Part shown: in pieces, positions 23,664-36,258 of the stretch
Layout: each line of letters begins with the position of its first letter
Numbering within the stretch: the stretch's first letter is position 1
Source of the DNA: Larus michahellis
Lineage: Eukaryota > Chordata > Aves > Charadriiformes > Laridae
Reading direction: 5' to 3'
DNA length: 64,000 nt
Assembly: GCF_964199755.1 (NCBI RefSeq)
Contig: NC_133900.1
Coordinates: forward strand, 21,429,701-21,493,700
The notes under the pieces: model-generated
What the model was told of the DNA's origin: nothing
Seen by the model: the letters and a program-made list of their open reading frames with translations, nothing else
Databases searched by the model: none
Program-made: the position numbers and the translations under genes

Positions 23664-23710
23664 CTTCCTGTGCTCAGATGTGGCGTATTCCAGTTCCTCA
23701 TGAGGTTTTG
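23664..23710 (-). CDS. Candidate internal coding exon (47 bp) of the minus-strand gene
   Basis: On the minus strand a long pyrimidine-rich stretch (TTTCTTTTGCTTTG...) leads to the acceptor GTAACTACAG. The exon ends at a consensus donor, AGGAAG/GTGAGC. The open frame gives KPHEELEYATSEHRK, preceded by a split codon. It enters in phase 1 and leaves in phase 0, which matches both the upstream candidate (ends with a single G, giving GCA, alanine) and the downstream candidate at 15640 (starts in phase 0). The peptide is charged and acidic/basic-mixed, like a cytoplasmic segment. It is short and unrecognised. An upstream alternative acceptor at about 23752 would lengthen the exon with a CSFFCF-type hydrophobic segment. 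Confidence 0.35.
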
Positions 23711-24027
23711 CTGTAGTTACCAAGGTATTTGCAAAGCAAAAGAAACTGCACCTGAAAATGTTAATGGACAGTCTGATTGCCAAACACGTGTACATTTTAA
23801 ACAGATATTAAATTGTCTTGCTCTGCCTACAAAAGGCAGCGGCTCTACTCACCTCCGTATGGGATTTGAACTGTACTTCCCGCAGCAGATTCCTCTCGCT
23901 TGGCACATCCCATCTAAAGGTACATAAGAACGAGATGTGGATGATTTAATGGGGCTTCATGGTTGTTGAATACGTAATTTATATGATTAGTCATTATGCT
24001 CCCTAAGTATTGAGCAACTAGTCCTCC

Positions 24028-24064
24028 CAGAGCCCAGTCATTCATCAGAGCCCAGGTTTCTCAT
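24028..24064. repeat. Imperfect tandem duplication of CAGAGCCCAG(T/G)...TCAT
   Basis: The units CAGAGCCCAGTCATTCAT and CAGAGCCCAGGTTTCTCAT abut and are followed by a further CAG. Confidence 0.75.
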
Positions 24065-27000
24065 CAGTTTTCAATTTTCAGACCTTTAAGTATTTCTTAG
24101 TGGAGTTATGGATCCTGTGGAGCAGGTTCAAGCCTACTGGCAATAGCTGTTTTGTAACGGAGTGTTTTAGATTCAAGGGCACAAGAAACCTTAGGTTTAA
24201 AGCCGTAGATCTATTTAGTTGAAGAAAAGAGACAAGACAGCCCAGTTCTAATAGATCCAAACTGTGTATTGCCCTACCGTGCTTTGACTAGCTTTAGTGA
24301 TCCTCACACAGCCTTGCCACATCAGGTTCAGAAGTACAACACATACCAGATCCGGAGTCTGCCTACAATATACAAATAAAGCCTTCAGCTCAGCGGCTGT
24401 TACTTCTATCATAGTACACGCAAAACCGGATGTATTTTATATAAAAACACTTATTCACTGAAGTGATTAGTTTGCAAGTACAAAAATTATTTGCTTTTCT
24501 GAGTAAAGAACCATTGTAAGAAGCACTATTGAAAGTATGTCCAAAAGGCCTTCGGTACTGCAGAAAATTACTCAGTTGTGCCTTTAGCCCAGTGGCTGTT
24601 TTCTGGGACACCTCTGAGGCTGAACTGTTGCAGTCTCTAAAATATAACTATTAAATCAAACTTACCATCATTTGGCAAATGTCACTGTAATTTTAACGGT
24701 TTTATGAAACAGCTTTTTGAGACTACAAATTCATAATTGGCAAAATAGCAGGCTCTGTGCCTTGTAGCTGTTTCGGGTGATATAATGTCTATGTAAGTAA
24801 ATATGGCACTTTTCTGAATATGCCGACTTCGGACCTTAATAATACATGCAGCAACGTTAGATTCTAGCATGATACTAGAAGAGGTTACCAGTGACCCAAG
24901 GGCATGTGCTTGTCTTGCGGCTAGTTTACATCCTATATGTTATTGTAAACCCAATAATAAATCCTTTATTCTGCTATAAGACAGAAATAATTCAGTTGAA
25001 GCCAGCAGAGTTAGACTGTTCTCAGGCAAATAAACTAAGAATTTGGGCAATCTTAACCCAGAAGCCTGGAAATCGATGATGTGGGGACGCAGTTTTCCTG
25101 TAGCTCTCAACGACAGCTCCATGTCAATGTTTGAAGTGGTACGTGGACGACACAAACATAGTCCTCATAGTGCATTTGTTCACTTCACCTTAATTTCTAT
25201 CCTTGTGACTTTGGCACCTTTCCTTTACAGAAATAAATACTCCGGTTCATTAATGTAACATATTTTAACTTTGAACTTACGTGATTATTTGGTGAGAATA
25301 TAACTAACACATGTTCTTCCATGGCCATATGGGTAAATAACAGTAGGAAGAAAAGACTGTTCTTTGGATATGTTAGAAAGAGGAAAATAAGGCAAAGTAA
25401 TGTCTCTGCATAATTCCCTGAGTCTTTTGTCTGAAATAATGTATAGATTATTATAAATATAACAAAAAGTCATGCGAATGAAGCTTAACAGCTGTTGAGA
25501 AAACCTGACAAAGAAAGACTGCGTTTGCTGCATTTACACATGGCCAACTATGTGATAGAGTTGCCTCATTGAACTAAATGGGACTTCTCAGATCTATAAA
25601 GTTGTTTATATCCATATATTATGTTGTAATAGCCAAATCTTGTTATTCATTTGTCAATACTTTTTCTCTCATTTCTTATTTTTTAAGAAATGGAGGGGTC
25701 AAACTGTTGCAATATTATGGTTAACTTCAAGCAAAAATGCTCATCAAAATACTTTCTCACTTGAAATAAGATGAGGAGTCGTGTGGAAGGGTTTTGTTCA
25801 AGTATGCATTCGAATTTGGGAAAGAATATGAGCTTGTAAACAGGAAATCCTCTTTTGTAAACTGCAATGCCAAGCATGTCTCAATACACACAAAAACAAT
25901 CATAAACTGCTTTTTGTTTACAGAACTATTATTTTGCTCTCTATGCAGCAGAAGGAACTACTGTCACTATGAAAAAAATGGACAGAAAATAAACATATGT
26001 AGTATTGTAATAAACCCACAGAATGTAGGAAACTGAGAGTTCAAAGCCTAATGTAGGTACCTGAGGTGATTGAAGTGAAAATTATACTTTCTGAGCCAGG
26101 ATGATGCTTTTTTAATGATACTTGAGATAATGCTTTTGAAATAATGGCTGAAGTTGAATCTTGTTCAGGTAATTCATATGCTATCTGAAGAATAAAAGGT
26201 CTTGGAGGGAGTTTTCACCTTTTACTTTCTTTAACTGGCATTAACATATTCAGCTGGGAGGTTCTCTTGTGCCATTGATTATTCTTTCTTGACCTAAAAC
26301 CTATGCCAAAGCAAGATTTTTGTGCCAGATAGTGTTAATACTTGCCCTGCTGAATAGCTCTTTCTTTCACTTAAGGTAATTTCCATGTGTGCTGCCCAGC
26401 AGGGTATTTCAGATGAAGAATTGATACGAAGTTGGGTATTTAATTTGAAGGTTCGTGTAACAGGTTTGCTATCCATGCCGTTTTGTTATTATCTGGAAGG
26501 AAAGTTTTGACATATGTAATTGTCCACCCACCACTGAAATATTCAGAGACGCTTTATAATTGTATGGAGAAACCTTATGGGCTCAGCTGCAAAACTGACT
26601 GTCCAAAGCAAATAATGGAGACTTGGCTGCAGACTACATTCCCCTCCTCAAATAAGACATTAGCAGAGAGAAGAATAAGACTTCTGTATAAAAAAGAGCC
26701 GTGGTGTTTAATAGAAAACGATAACCTTTCTAAATGAATTATGAACCGAGCTATAAAAATGAACAAGAAAAGATATGCTGCTTCTCCAATTCTGTATTCT
26801 GTATTAAAAAGTTATATAAAACGGATGCTCAGTTTTTAATTCTGCAAATTTTTACAGTAATTATTTTAGAATTCTAATAAGTTATCTGTTCCTAAGAATC
26901 AGTTCATATTGAATTGTAAAGGACTTCTATTTTATTCTCTCCTATGAAATTCTAAAAGGTTTTTCTGTATGAATGTAAAGGCCGTGGTTGGAAGGCCTGC

Positions 27001-28069
27001 TTTTCTCAAAAATTGAAGGAAAACATTTATTTTGGTGGGATTTCAGTGATCTCGCCATCCTCTGTACATGAATTTTAAGTTTTGCAGTCCAGGATAGCTG
27101 CTGTTCTGTGGGGACCTCAGTGACAAACTCGGTGAGAGAGGCTTGAGTTCTTCTTTTGAACAGCGGGGCCACACTCTTCTCGGTTTTGTCAGCGTAGCTG
27201 CTACAAGGAAATTTAGAAATCAGGGAGAGTAGGTGTTGGACAACTACCTTTACATTGTAACTTTGTGATTCCTGTAACATATAATGGGATAGGCAGGCGG
27301 GTTTAGGGCAGCCACGTGATGTTAGGACTGTAAAGGTTTTGGTAACATTCTTAATAGCATGGGATCTGAACATAAATATGTTTGTTGCTAAATCCAGCAC
27401 TTGCTAGTTAAAAGGTACAGGAGAATAGAAAGCCTGTTTTCTCTTAGAAATTAATATATATTTTTTCTGCTTTTTTGATTAAAATGTACTTTTAATTAGA
27501 ATTTCCTGGCAACTCTCGCTGCTGCTGTTCATTGTAGTTTATTGTTACATTTGAGGTAACAATGTATAGCCTTCTTGTGCCTACAGCTGGCTTGCAGCAT
27601 GCCAAACGGCGTTCTGATCTTTAGACGTAAGGCTGGCACCTTGTATATGTGTGTGTGCAACAGGCACGTGTGTACGCGGCTGCCGCTGAAGCAGTGTTTA
27701 CTGAAGTCATTGGTCTCTATTCCTGCGTTGAGCACCGTTGTCATGCGCAACAACAATTTTCTGTTCTTTGTTTGACGTAACTTTGAACTAATAGTTTGTG
27801 AAGATGATTTCCTTCCTGGCTTTGTAGGTCTGGCATTTCTTGATTATAAGAATCTAGTTTTACTCTGCATAGAGTAGCTGTACTCTGTGAAAAATTTGCT
27901 TTGGTTGTTCCAACACAGGTAGTTATAGATGGTAATTGCAGCTTAGTTACAGAAATTTATACAGGAGAATATGCGTAAATCTGTGTGTTGAGCTGAGAGT
28001 ACGTTCATCTGAGTAAAACCTCAGCTGAATGAAGATAAAGTTTCCAACTTTGTAAACTAAATAAGCACT

Positions 28070-28100
28070 TCTCTGGACCTCGGTTTCCCACAGTTTTTAT
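28070..28100 (+). mobile_element. Possible MIR body fragment
   Basis: CACTTCTCTGGACCTCGGTTTCCCACAG closely follows the MIR core pattern CACTT..CTCTG.GCCTCAGTTTCCCCA. Only about 30 bp are recognisable. Confidence 0.4.
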
Positions 28101-30508
28101 TGTGTATATGTAGCAGTATGCCTCAGACAGCTTGTCGTGTGGAGAGAGGTTTCATGTCATGGGTTAGCGCATCGCATGATACAGATTTACGTGTTCTTTT
28201 TTCTTTTACTTTTTATTTTTTTAATCTGAGATTGAGACACCATTGCAAATTGAACTTTTGGAAGAGAACAGCAACAACAATATTAATATAAATACTCCAT
28301 AAGAAAAAGGCAAGCTTTTGCTGTGGTTCACTGATTGTTGCCAAAGACACACAGCTGGCTCTCTGCATCTTTCTAGAGAAGCTTAGCAATAGTTAGACAT
28401 CGTTTCTGACAGACCGTTGAGGTTTGTGACTCCTTGGAAACTCACAGGGATTGGTTTGATGGAGAGATTTTTCCATCAGACTTCCTGGAGCATCCCTGCT
28501 TTCAAAGAGAAGGGTTTCACTTCTCAGCCTGACAGGCAAGGACGTGAGCTGTGCTTCTCTCTTCAGAGGACAAAGAGCTAAAGCACAACTTGCTCACAGC
28601 TTTTAGTGAAAGATGCCAGAACTAATCTCCTCCCTGTACTTCCTAGGCAGCATCTCCATTGGATTCAATGGCTTCTTGCATCTCTGTAATACCTCACGGT
28701 ACAGGAGTCAATGTGAGTTTCAATTAGAGGAAACTTCTTAGTTGTAGCCCCTCTTACACCTTCTGTTATTCTGCTCAAATCCACAGCTGACCTGCCTCGA
28801 GCTGCAGTAAGTTGTTGCCTCCAAACCTATAAGCATTTACATGAAAACTTGCCTTTTTGAATTTTGCAAAGAAATATAAAGCCAAAATACATGGAGCACA
28901 CAAAGCCTGCACCAAAAGCAATTCTGCTCTCCTCCATTCACTCTTATCGAAGCAGGGTATGGGAAAGGAGGCTTGGGGTTCTGAAAGACTTCTTTCAGAA
29001 ATTTGCTTGGTGAAAAGTCATCACAAAGAGGTTTTTCTTGCAATCAGAGGGAAGAATTTAGATCAGAGTAAGTCCATACAGGATTAAGCCCTCTATCCTC
29101 CTAAAATAATTGTTTGGAAATGAGATATAATTCTGTTTGTCGAAGGCTCGGGTCAGAGAGCGGGGAATGGTGTTCTGGCCAAGAGGTACCTGAACAAAGA
29201 CTTCAGTCAGACTTTGACAGGTATTGAGCTGTGGGTGGTTCTTAGTATTTTACCTCCTTCCTTTCAGTCTGTGCTAAGATGAAAGAAGTGCAAGGTGTCA
29301 AATTAGGATTTATTTGGCCATAACATTTTCATTTTATTGTGACTTTTTCTTTACTTTTCTAGTTCTGTAGCTCACTTCACCTGTGATATTTGTTTATGCT
29401 GTTGTTATTTTATGTAGGACTAATCAGTGTGATTGAAGAGTCAGGGAGAAGGACTTGAGAGCTTAGCCTTAGTTCTTGGAGGAAATAATTACATTTGGAT
29501 GGTAACAAAACATCGGGGAGAGAACAGAGCTTGTTTGAGGCAAAGCCTGATTAAACGGTGGTTTCTTTGTGTTTGTTTGTTTGTTTTTTTCCTAAGATTT
29601 TGAGAGAGGCGCATGCCGGGGTAGAGTTCATGCAGCGGAGTTCAAATCAGCACTTCATCTTTACCATCTATATCTTTTATTTTTTTGCACTATTAGGGAG
29701 TTATCTGACATTCATAAATCTGTACCCCAGCCCAAGAAGTTGTTATGCTCGTGAAGCGAAAGGGGCTTGTGCCTGCAGCAGCGTGTCTTTTCCACCCTGT
29801 GGGTAAGGTTGTTCTTGTCTTCTGAACCCTCCTTTCTGTTCTCACTGTGAAATACGTGCTCTGTGCTGGTGTTGTACCAGCGAGCGAAACTCTGGGTGAG
29901 CTGAGGAATTAGGAAGTGGAGAGGAAAAATGAAACTTTCTCCAGTTGTTATATCTTATACATATATATCTCTTGGTGGTGTTTTTGACTGTATTGCTGTT
30001 AATTTAACATTATGTGTCTGCAGATACTGTATCATGAAGCACAACATGGAAGTGAACATGCAGTACTGCTTAGGTTCTCTGCACTGTAGTCTGCGTTATT
30101 TCATTATATTTATAATTGTTCCAGTTAACTGTTTTGATTAGTTGTGTTATTTGGGAAAGCACTTTTGACTGAAACAAGGTACTGTGTGGTAATTTGGAAG
30201 TCCTGGATGATTCTGCTGATGGCATTAATGGGTAGTCTGGCTGGTAATGTCTAACAGGGGGCCTATGGAGTACCCCACTTCCCGGAGGGCAGCAGGTCTA
30301 TATCCTAATTGCATGTTGGGACTCTTTTTCCCAATGGTCTGTATCCCCTGATTTCCATTACAAAGGAGCATTGGGTGATGGGTTAGGGAATGCAGCATCC
30401 CGTTCTCTTCCAGTCCCACAGCCTGGGATAGCCAAAGCTCAGGACTGCACTGTGCACTGTGAAGAACAGCTGAGCTGCCGCTTAGAGACAGCCACTGTCA
30501 CCAGTCAC

Positions 30509-30557
30509 CTGGAATCTTGAGTATTTGAGATTTCATCCCAGCTTTATGCTTGGCTTT
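30509..30557 (-). CDS. Candidate internal coding exon (49 bp) of the minus-strand gene
   Basis: Minus-strand acceptor CCTCCAGTTCCTACAG and donor GATTCCAG/GTGACT. The open frame encodes KAKHKAGMKSQILKIP plus one base, entering in phase 0 and leaving in phase 1, compatible with the next candidate exon at 23710. The peptide is strongly basic. Short length and a non-ideal +5 donor position make this the least certain of the three internal candidates. It rests on good splice borders and phase agreement, not on homology. Confidence 0.3.
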
Positions 30558-30820
30558 CTGTAGGAACTGGAGGAATTTACATAAGAAATGTAGTTTAATG
30601 CATAAACCTGCCGCATAATCATGCGTGATATTTTGGTGAGCACAGAGGAAGATCCTAGGGATCAGAGGAGACTGCAGACTGAGCAGCAGTCAGTATTGTC
30701 ATGCTGTTGCAGAGGAGGAACCTTGTTCTGAGAAGTATTTGAAATAATAACTTGTGAACAGTAATTGCCATAGTCGACTGAGTACTTGTGAGGCATCAGT
30801 TTGCGTTGCATCCGTGTTTT

Positions 30821-31128
30821 ATCATAGAACTGTTTAGGTTGGAAAAGACCTTTAAGATCATCAAGTCCAACCGTTAACCTGACACTGCCAAGCCTGCCAC
30901 TAAGCCATGTCCCTCAGCAGCACATCTACATGCCTTTTAAATACCTCCAGGGATGGTGACTCAACCACTTCCCTGGGCAGCCTGTTCCAATGCTTGACAA
31001 CCCTTTCAGTGAAGAAATTTTTCCTAATATCCAGTCTAAACCTCCCCTCGTGCAACTTGAGGCTGTTTCCTCTTGTCCTATCACTTGTTACTTGGGAGAA
31101 GAGACTGACCCCCCACCTTGCTACAACC
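30821..31128 (-). mobile_element. CR1 LINE 3' end (minus orientation)
   Basis: Starts at the 3' tail (ATCATAGAACTGTTTAGGTT) and continues GGAAAAGACCTTTAAGATCA, CCAACCGTTAACCTGACACT, CCTCCAGGGATGGTGACTCA, GCAGCCTGTTCCAATGCTTG and AGAAATTTTTCCTAATATCC. All are hallmark CR1 sequence in antisense. It is truncated at about 31128. The 112- and 87-codon ORFs across 30900-31238 are remnants or shadows of CR1 ORF2. Confidence 0.95.
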
Positions 31129-31771
31129 TTCTTTCTTTGTGGTGCACCACATTTTAATGACATAATTTGAAAAAAAATAAATAAAAAAAGGAAAAGAAAT
31201 AAATGGGAGAATAAGAGAGAGAACTGTGAGGATAGCAACAGGTATAAGAGGTTTGGAAACCATGATCTATGTGGAACGACTAGAGGAAAACTTCAGCAAA
31301 GTATTTGAAGGAGTATCCTGCAGGCTGTGGGCCAGATGAAGCTTGCCAAAATAATTCTCACAGCTTCTGTCAGCTCCTGCCTACCCGCTTTCTGAGCCAA
31401 CGGACAAGACTCAGGTTGTGGTGCCTACTTTCCCAGTTTTCTTCAACATGTGCACTGTGGGGTGCCGGGGGACCTGCAGGCCAGTCATTTGGTGAGCCAT
31501 GTATGTACATGTTGGAGGAGATTCCTGCCATATATCCAATCATGTGGGAAGTACCTGCATGGTTTGCCCTAGGGTGGCTGTGTGATGGAACTTGCAGGTT
31601 GTTTTGGGACAGATGGCACTTCTGGATTAGACGAACATCTGAGTGTGCTGCAGAGTGATATTTAGTCCTCCTCCAGAGAAAGGGAAAGGTTATAGGATGG
31701 TTGTCTTGAGGTCCCCAACTCATGATGTTTTCCTAGCTTTAGTTTTGCCTTTTAGGAAATACAGTGTGAAA

Positions 31772-31784
31772 GGGGGGGGGGGGG
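31772..31784. repeat. Homopolymer G13
   Basis: Thirteen consecutive G followed by CGG, preceded by GTGAAA. Like the G13 at 13571 it stands alone in AT-rich DNA. Confidence 0.9.
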
Positions 31785-34700
31785 CGGAAAAGTGGAGCAC
31801 ACAGCGAGTGAAAGGGGGAAGGACGTAAAGCGGCAATCAGACTTCACAAAGTGTGAAATGTTGTTAATAAGTTCATTTTGACAGCTCCCTCTGATGAACA
31901 AATTCTTTTTTACAGAGACATGGGCAAATGCTTGTTGTATGCAATCTAAAATACCAATACAATTGTGTTGCCACCCACAGAAAATGTCACATGTCTTGGC
32001 TGGGAGATGCACATCTGAGGATTTGGGAATGAAGCCTTTTTAAAATCCAGGAAAAGTTATTTCTCCTTATCCTGACTTTTTTTTTTTTTCTATTTAGTGT
32101 GTGGTTCCTTCTCTTGTTCTTTTTTTTCCTAGGGTGGTATTTCTGAATACTGATGAGGCAACACATGGCCCAACAAGGATTCATTTAAAAGATTTTAAAC
32201 TCTCTAAACTAAAACGTTTGTGTAGAAGTCGTAGATCAGATTTCTCTTATTCTAGTGAGAGGTTTTGCTACTACCTCTGTACTACTGAACAGTTTGGAGA
32301 TTTCTATGTTGGTCCATTTCTAATTAAAATAGTGAGCTGCCTGCTTTCTGGCCTTCAAGCATTTACTACCTGAATGTGGAGAACAGGCTGTAAAACATTA
32401 AATATGGGAAAGCTGGGAAATGTAACACGCTATAAATGCATGAAGGTAGGAGCTCAAATATGTGTGGACATAAAGATTTTATTTCTTTACATAAGGTTTA
32501 AATGAAGAGTCTGCAGTATAAATCTCTACTTTCAAAGTGAACTATCACTTTTCAGCAAGAAGGAAGGCAAGAACGACTACTAAGAAGTAAAATATTATGC
32601 CATTAGGAAGCATCAAAGCCATCCTAATAAGGCCATCCATATATGCAAATAAGTGAAGACCCCACCCTGCTCCCAAATATATCATAGGACTTTTTCTTTC
32701 AGTTTTTTTATCTGCAGTTCAGAATTGTATAGTTTTCTTTTTTTTTATGTTGTAAACAAGACATGCAAAGGTCACCATTATGCAATGAAACTGTCAGGGG
32801 ACAGCTGGGAGGTCTTCATTTAATGCCCGTTATGCCCCATGTTTGATATCTGTGTCTGGCTCCTAATGTGTGGTAGGCGGGGGTGGAGGATGATGGTAGT
32901 TTGGAGGAAACAAGATGTAGCAGCTCACTGGAAATTGTTGGGGGGTAGGGTGGAGGTGATGTTTTTATAATCAGAGTGATGCATTTAACTGCAAAGTATT
33001 AGTTAAAACCTAATGTATTTCTAAGCAGAATTTCTGAACACTGAGAAAACTGTTTTAACACTTACAAAGGAAAACTGAGAAATCCTAAATGATTAGCGTA
33101 AAAGAGTGGTAGTTTAGATCTCTGGGCTAAATCTTGTTTGATTTGTCTCAGATGTTTTGTCCAGCTGGATTGATTACGTTATTGATTATAACATCTTTTT
33201 AAACAGAATTCTCCATTATGATCTATGTGATTTCTGAATGTCATTTTTCTCAGCTGGTTATTGAAGTGGTGGGATTGGCAGCACTCCCCAGTATGGCTGC
33301 TCTGAATATTTGTTATGTAGATGGACCTTTAAGGCAATGTCCTGGATCTTTCGAAGCCTGGAACAATGGAGCACCCATCAGCTGATGATATGAGGCTTTT
33401 GGACTTTCATGCTCCACTGCTTCGAGTGGAGATTTTTCAACAAGTGAGCTTGACTTTTCTGTGTTCAGTTGTGTGGCAATATTTTTCTCTTGTGTACTCA
33501 AATAATATTATCTCAAGTTGATTGAAAAGCCACGCCAGTTGAAATAGTAGTAAAACTCATGTTGCATACAGGAGGTCTAGTCAATTAACCAATTATATGT
33601 TTTGTTAAACTAATTTTTGATCTACTTGCATCCTGCATAGTGAAGTATCAGAAAGCTCTGTTGGGTCCTGTGTATGTAGAACAAAAACCATCATTGTTTT
33701 ACTGAAATGATGAACCCCAGGCAAGGTAGAAATGAGCATTAAACTAAACTGGGTTACTATTCAGAAGAAACATGATGCTATCATACTTCATATGAAAACC
33801 TCTCGTGGTTGGGGGAAGGCAGCCTTTTCCTTCTCCCAGCAAGTCTGGAGTTAGTTTTGGCTTGAGATGGAGGCAGAAGGTTGAGTATCTCCCACAGACA
33901 TTTGGGAACTTCATATTGCTCAGTCAGCTGTCTGAAATGGATGATTGCGCTGAGGTGGGTTTCTGCACAGTATTGATGTCCTGAGTTGTTGGCATTAGGT
34001 GGATCTTGAAGAAGGAGCCTGCATCTCATAAAGATCCTATTGATAAAATGTTAATAAATGACCTCTGCATCTAGCTGTTATTGGTATTCTGGGGCATATT
34101 AACTGCACCTAAATTATTGCATAGGAAAGACTGAAGAAATTTATTTGACTTCAATGACCTCCTTAGAGAATGGGCTTTGTAATATGCTGAAAGACCTTTT
34201 TTTTTTATCCCCAATATACCTTTATGAGGTTCCCTGTTAGGAGCGCTCTGTCTGATATAGGTTTACTTGATTTTGGCCCTTGCCATAGGATCGTAAATTA
34301 CTTTCAGCCATATATGGGCCTGTGTAATACCTCCCAGAAGTCTAGAGCATAAAAGAAATGAAGATACAGTCTAGGCTGTGGTATTAGGCTATGGCTATTA
34401 CATTTACTGCTCTTATATGTTATCAGCCTGCTTCTCAGAGTCCCCCCCTTTTCCCAGGATCTACCTTTTACCTCGTATAGCTGCCTCTGAAATATTGGTC
34501 TGTCTCAAATCCTCTTTATTCAGACCTACACTGTCAGATCTGACTTAGCCTGGATACTCGAAGCAGGCGAGTGGTGCCACCATGGTGTTTCATCGGGCAA
34601 ATGTGACCTCTCATCCGCAGCTCGGACATATCCACTCTTAATAACATTGTGGCACATCTTGCCCTTACATTTCCTAAATCACTGTCGTTGTCAGAAGCTC

Positions 34701-36190
34701 TTCATAATCAAGTCCTTATGGAAAGCTTATCATAAGCAACTGAAAGAAACAGCAGTGACTATAATGACTGCTTTTGTACAAGCCGTTGAAGCTCATTTAA
34801 TGCAGATGTCATAGGCAAGTAATGAATTCTGAGACTGTTAGTTACGTTTTAATAGTATCACTGATTTTCTAATGCGTGAAACTTTGTCCTCTCACAACAA
34901 CAACAAAAAGACTAGTCTCCTATGGGTAATTTATAGGTATAGCAGTTATGCAAAGTGAATAAATAATCTCATTACTGTGATATGATCACATGCCTATCAC
35001 TGTATTAGCAGAAATTTCTTCTTCCTTACTTTGAAGACCTGTACAGCACGACAGGAGTTGTGAACTGAAATCAGCTTTAGCATTCTGATAAAAACGAAAT
35101 AAAGCTTATAACCAGAGCATTACTGTCAGGGTTATACTGGTGTTGGGAGTCCCAGTCTCAAAGACAGGTCCACTAGATGGCAGCGATATACAGGAAAGCT
35201 GCCTTCAGTACTTCTCTCCTTAGTGTGCCTCGGAAAACTTGCAACAGTTCGAGAGGATTAAAAAAAAAATAAATAAAAATGGGTCTGTGCATGCATTTGA
35301 AATGATACATTTTAAATAGAAACCATTGTATTGTTTTTTTCCCTTAATCGTTTTGACTATAGAGTGAGGACACATTCTTGCTGGAAAACACATTGTAGAG
35401 CAGTCACTGGTTACCATTGCAAAAGGTTTGTGTTTGGAAATGGTTAGGTAGACTAACACAAGAAAACTTTATTTTTTTCCAGTGTATTCCCTAATTAACT
35501 CAACTGTCTGCTGCTGATGCAGCCATGGGTCTTGTGATCCCTAGGATGCAATTACAGGGCAGAGAAAGGAGCCACAAATGCTCTGGACAGATTTTGATTT
35601 GCAGCATAACTGTCAGACAAATGCCGTGGTAAAACCTCAACAGAGTGCTCAAAACATCTATCTCCAAGTGTGCTGATTTTTTTGATTATTTTTTGTTTGT
35701 TTGTTTTTCCATTTTCTCTGAAGTGTACTTTTGCTTTCATTTGATTTTTGGATGTGCATGTTTTCTTCAGGTTATTTACATTGTGATAGACTAACCGCAA
35801 AGATTTTCTTCCTCCTGCGTTCCTCTGAAGCTGTTGGGTTCCAACACATTTTCCATGCACACAGAGCAACTCTGTACACCCTTAATATAAAATAAGTTGG
35901 TTTCCATTGGTAGACAGTAGAAAGAAAGAAAAAATGGTGAGTTTCTGAGAGAAACCAAAGTGAGTATGTCTTTTAAATAGGCTGGAGTAATTCAGGGTGA
36001 AAGCACAGACTAATCTGGCTGCAGAAGTTTAAGAACTTAACCCCACAGCAGTCTGCTTCATCCTTCTGCTAGAGAAAATCAACCCTGGAGCAGAGATAAA
36101 CGTATGTCTAGGGCTGAGCTCTCTCACTGCACCATCTTACTGGGAATGGCTGATAAAAGAACCGAATGGTCTTAATGTTGTAGACCAGAA

Positions 36191-36258
36191 GATCCAGTTC
36201 CAGCCCTACTAATGGTAACTGGGAGGCAGTTACCACGTTAGTGAATTAGTTCTGGATC
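36191..36258. repeat. Imperfect 68-bp inverted repeat
   Basis: GATCCAG at 36191 pairs with CTGGATC ending at 36258. Inside, ACTAATGGTAACTG (about 36208-36221) pairs with CAGTTACCACGTTAGT (about 36227-36242), allowing a 2-nt bulge. The short central spacer gives a hairpin of about 25 paired positions. No target-site duplication is evident. Confidence 0.65.

Larger units (their letters stand above)
23711..30508 (-). other. Presumed intron, no supported exon
   Basis: About 6.8 kb. It contains an approximately 18-bp direct repeat (24028-24064), a MIR-like tail (28070-28100) and several long chance ORFs. The largest ORF, 26942-27400 on the minus strand, covers a moderately GC-rich patch (27040-27200) but has no clear splice sites. 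Confidence 0.35.

Noticed and set aside
24682..24870. Minus ORF next to a GTAAGT donor at 24663
   Set aside because: The open frame stops just before the donor, and the other frames also contain stops.
26942..27400. 152-codon minus ORF, the longest in the window
   Set aside because: No acceptor or donor frames the coding-like centre (27040-27200), and the ends are low-information; not enough to call an exon.
30900..31238. 112-codon minus and 87-codon plus ORFs
   Set aside because: They lie inside the CR1 copy at 30821-31128; remnants or shadows of CR1 ORF2, not host genes.
31305..31723. Overlapping 117-codon ORFs on both strands
   Set aside because: GC-richer patch, but no splice sites, no Kozak and no coherent composition on either strand; likely old repeat or chance.
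34455..34508. Minus-strand segment with a GAG/GTAAAA donor
   Set aside because: Open, but the acceptor lacks a pyrimidine tract and the phase (1 to 1) fits no neighbouring candidate.
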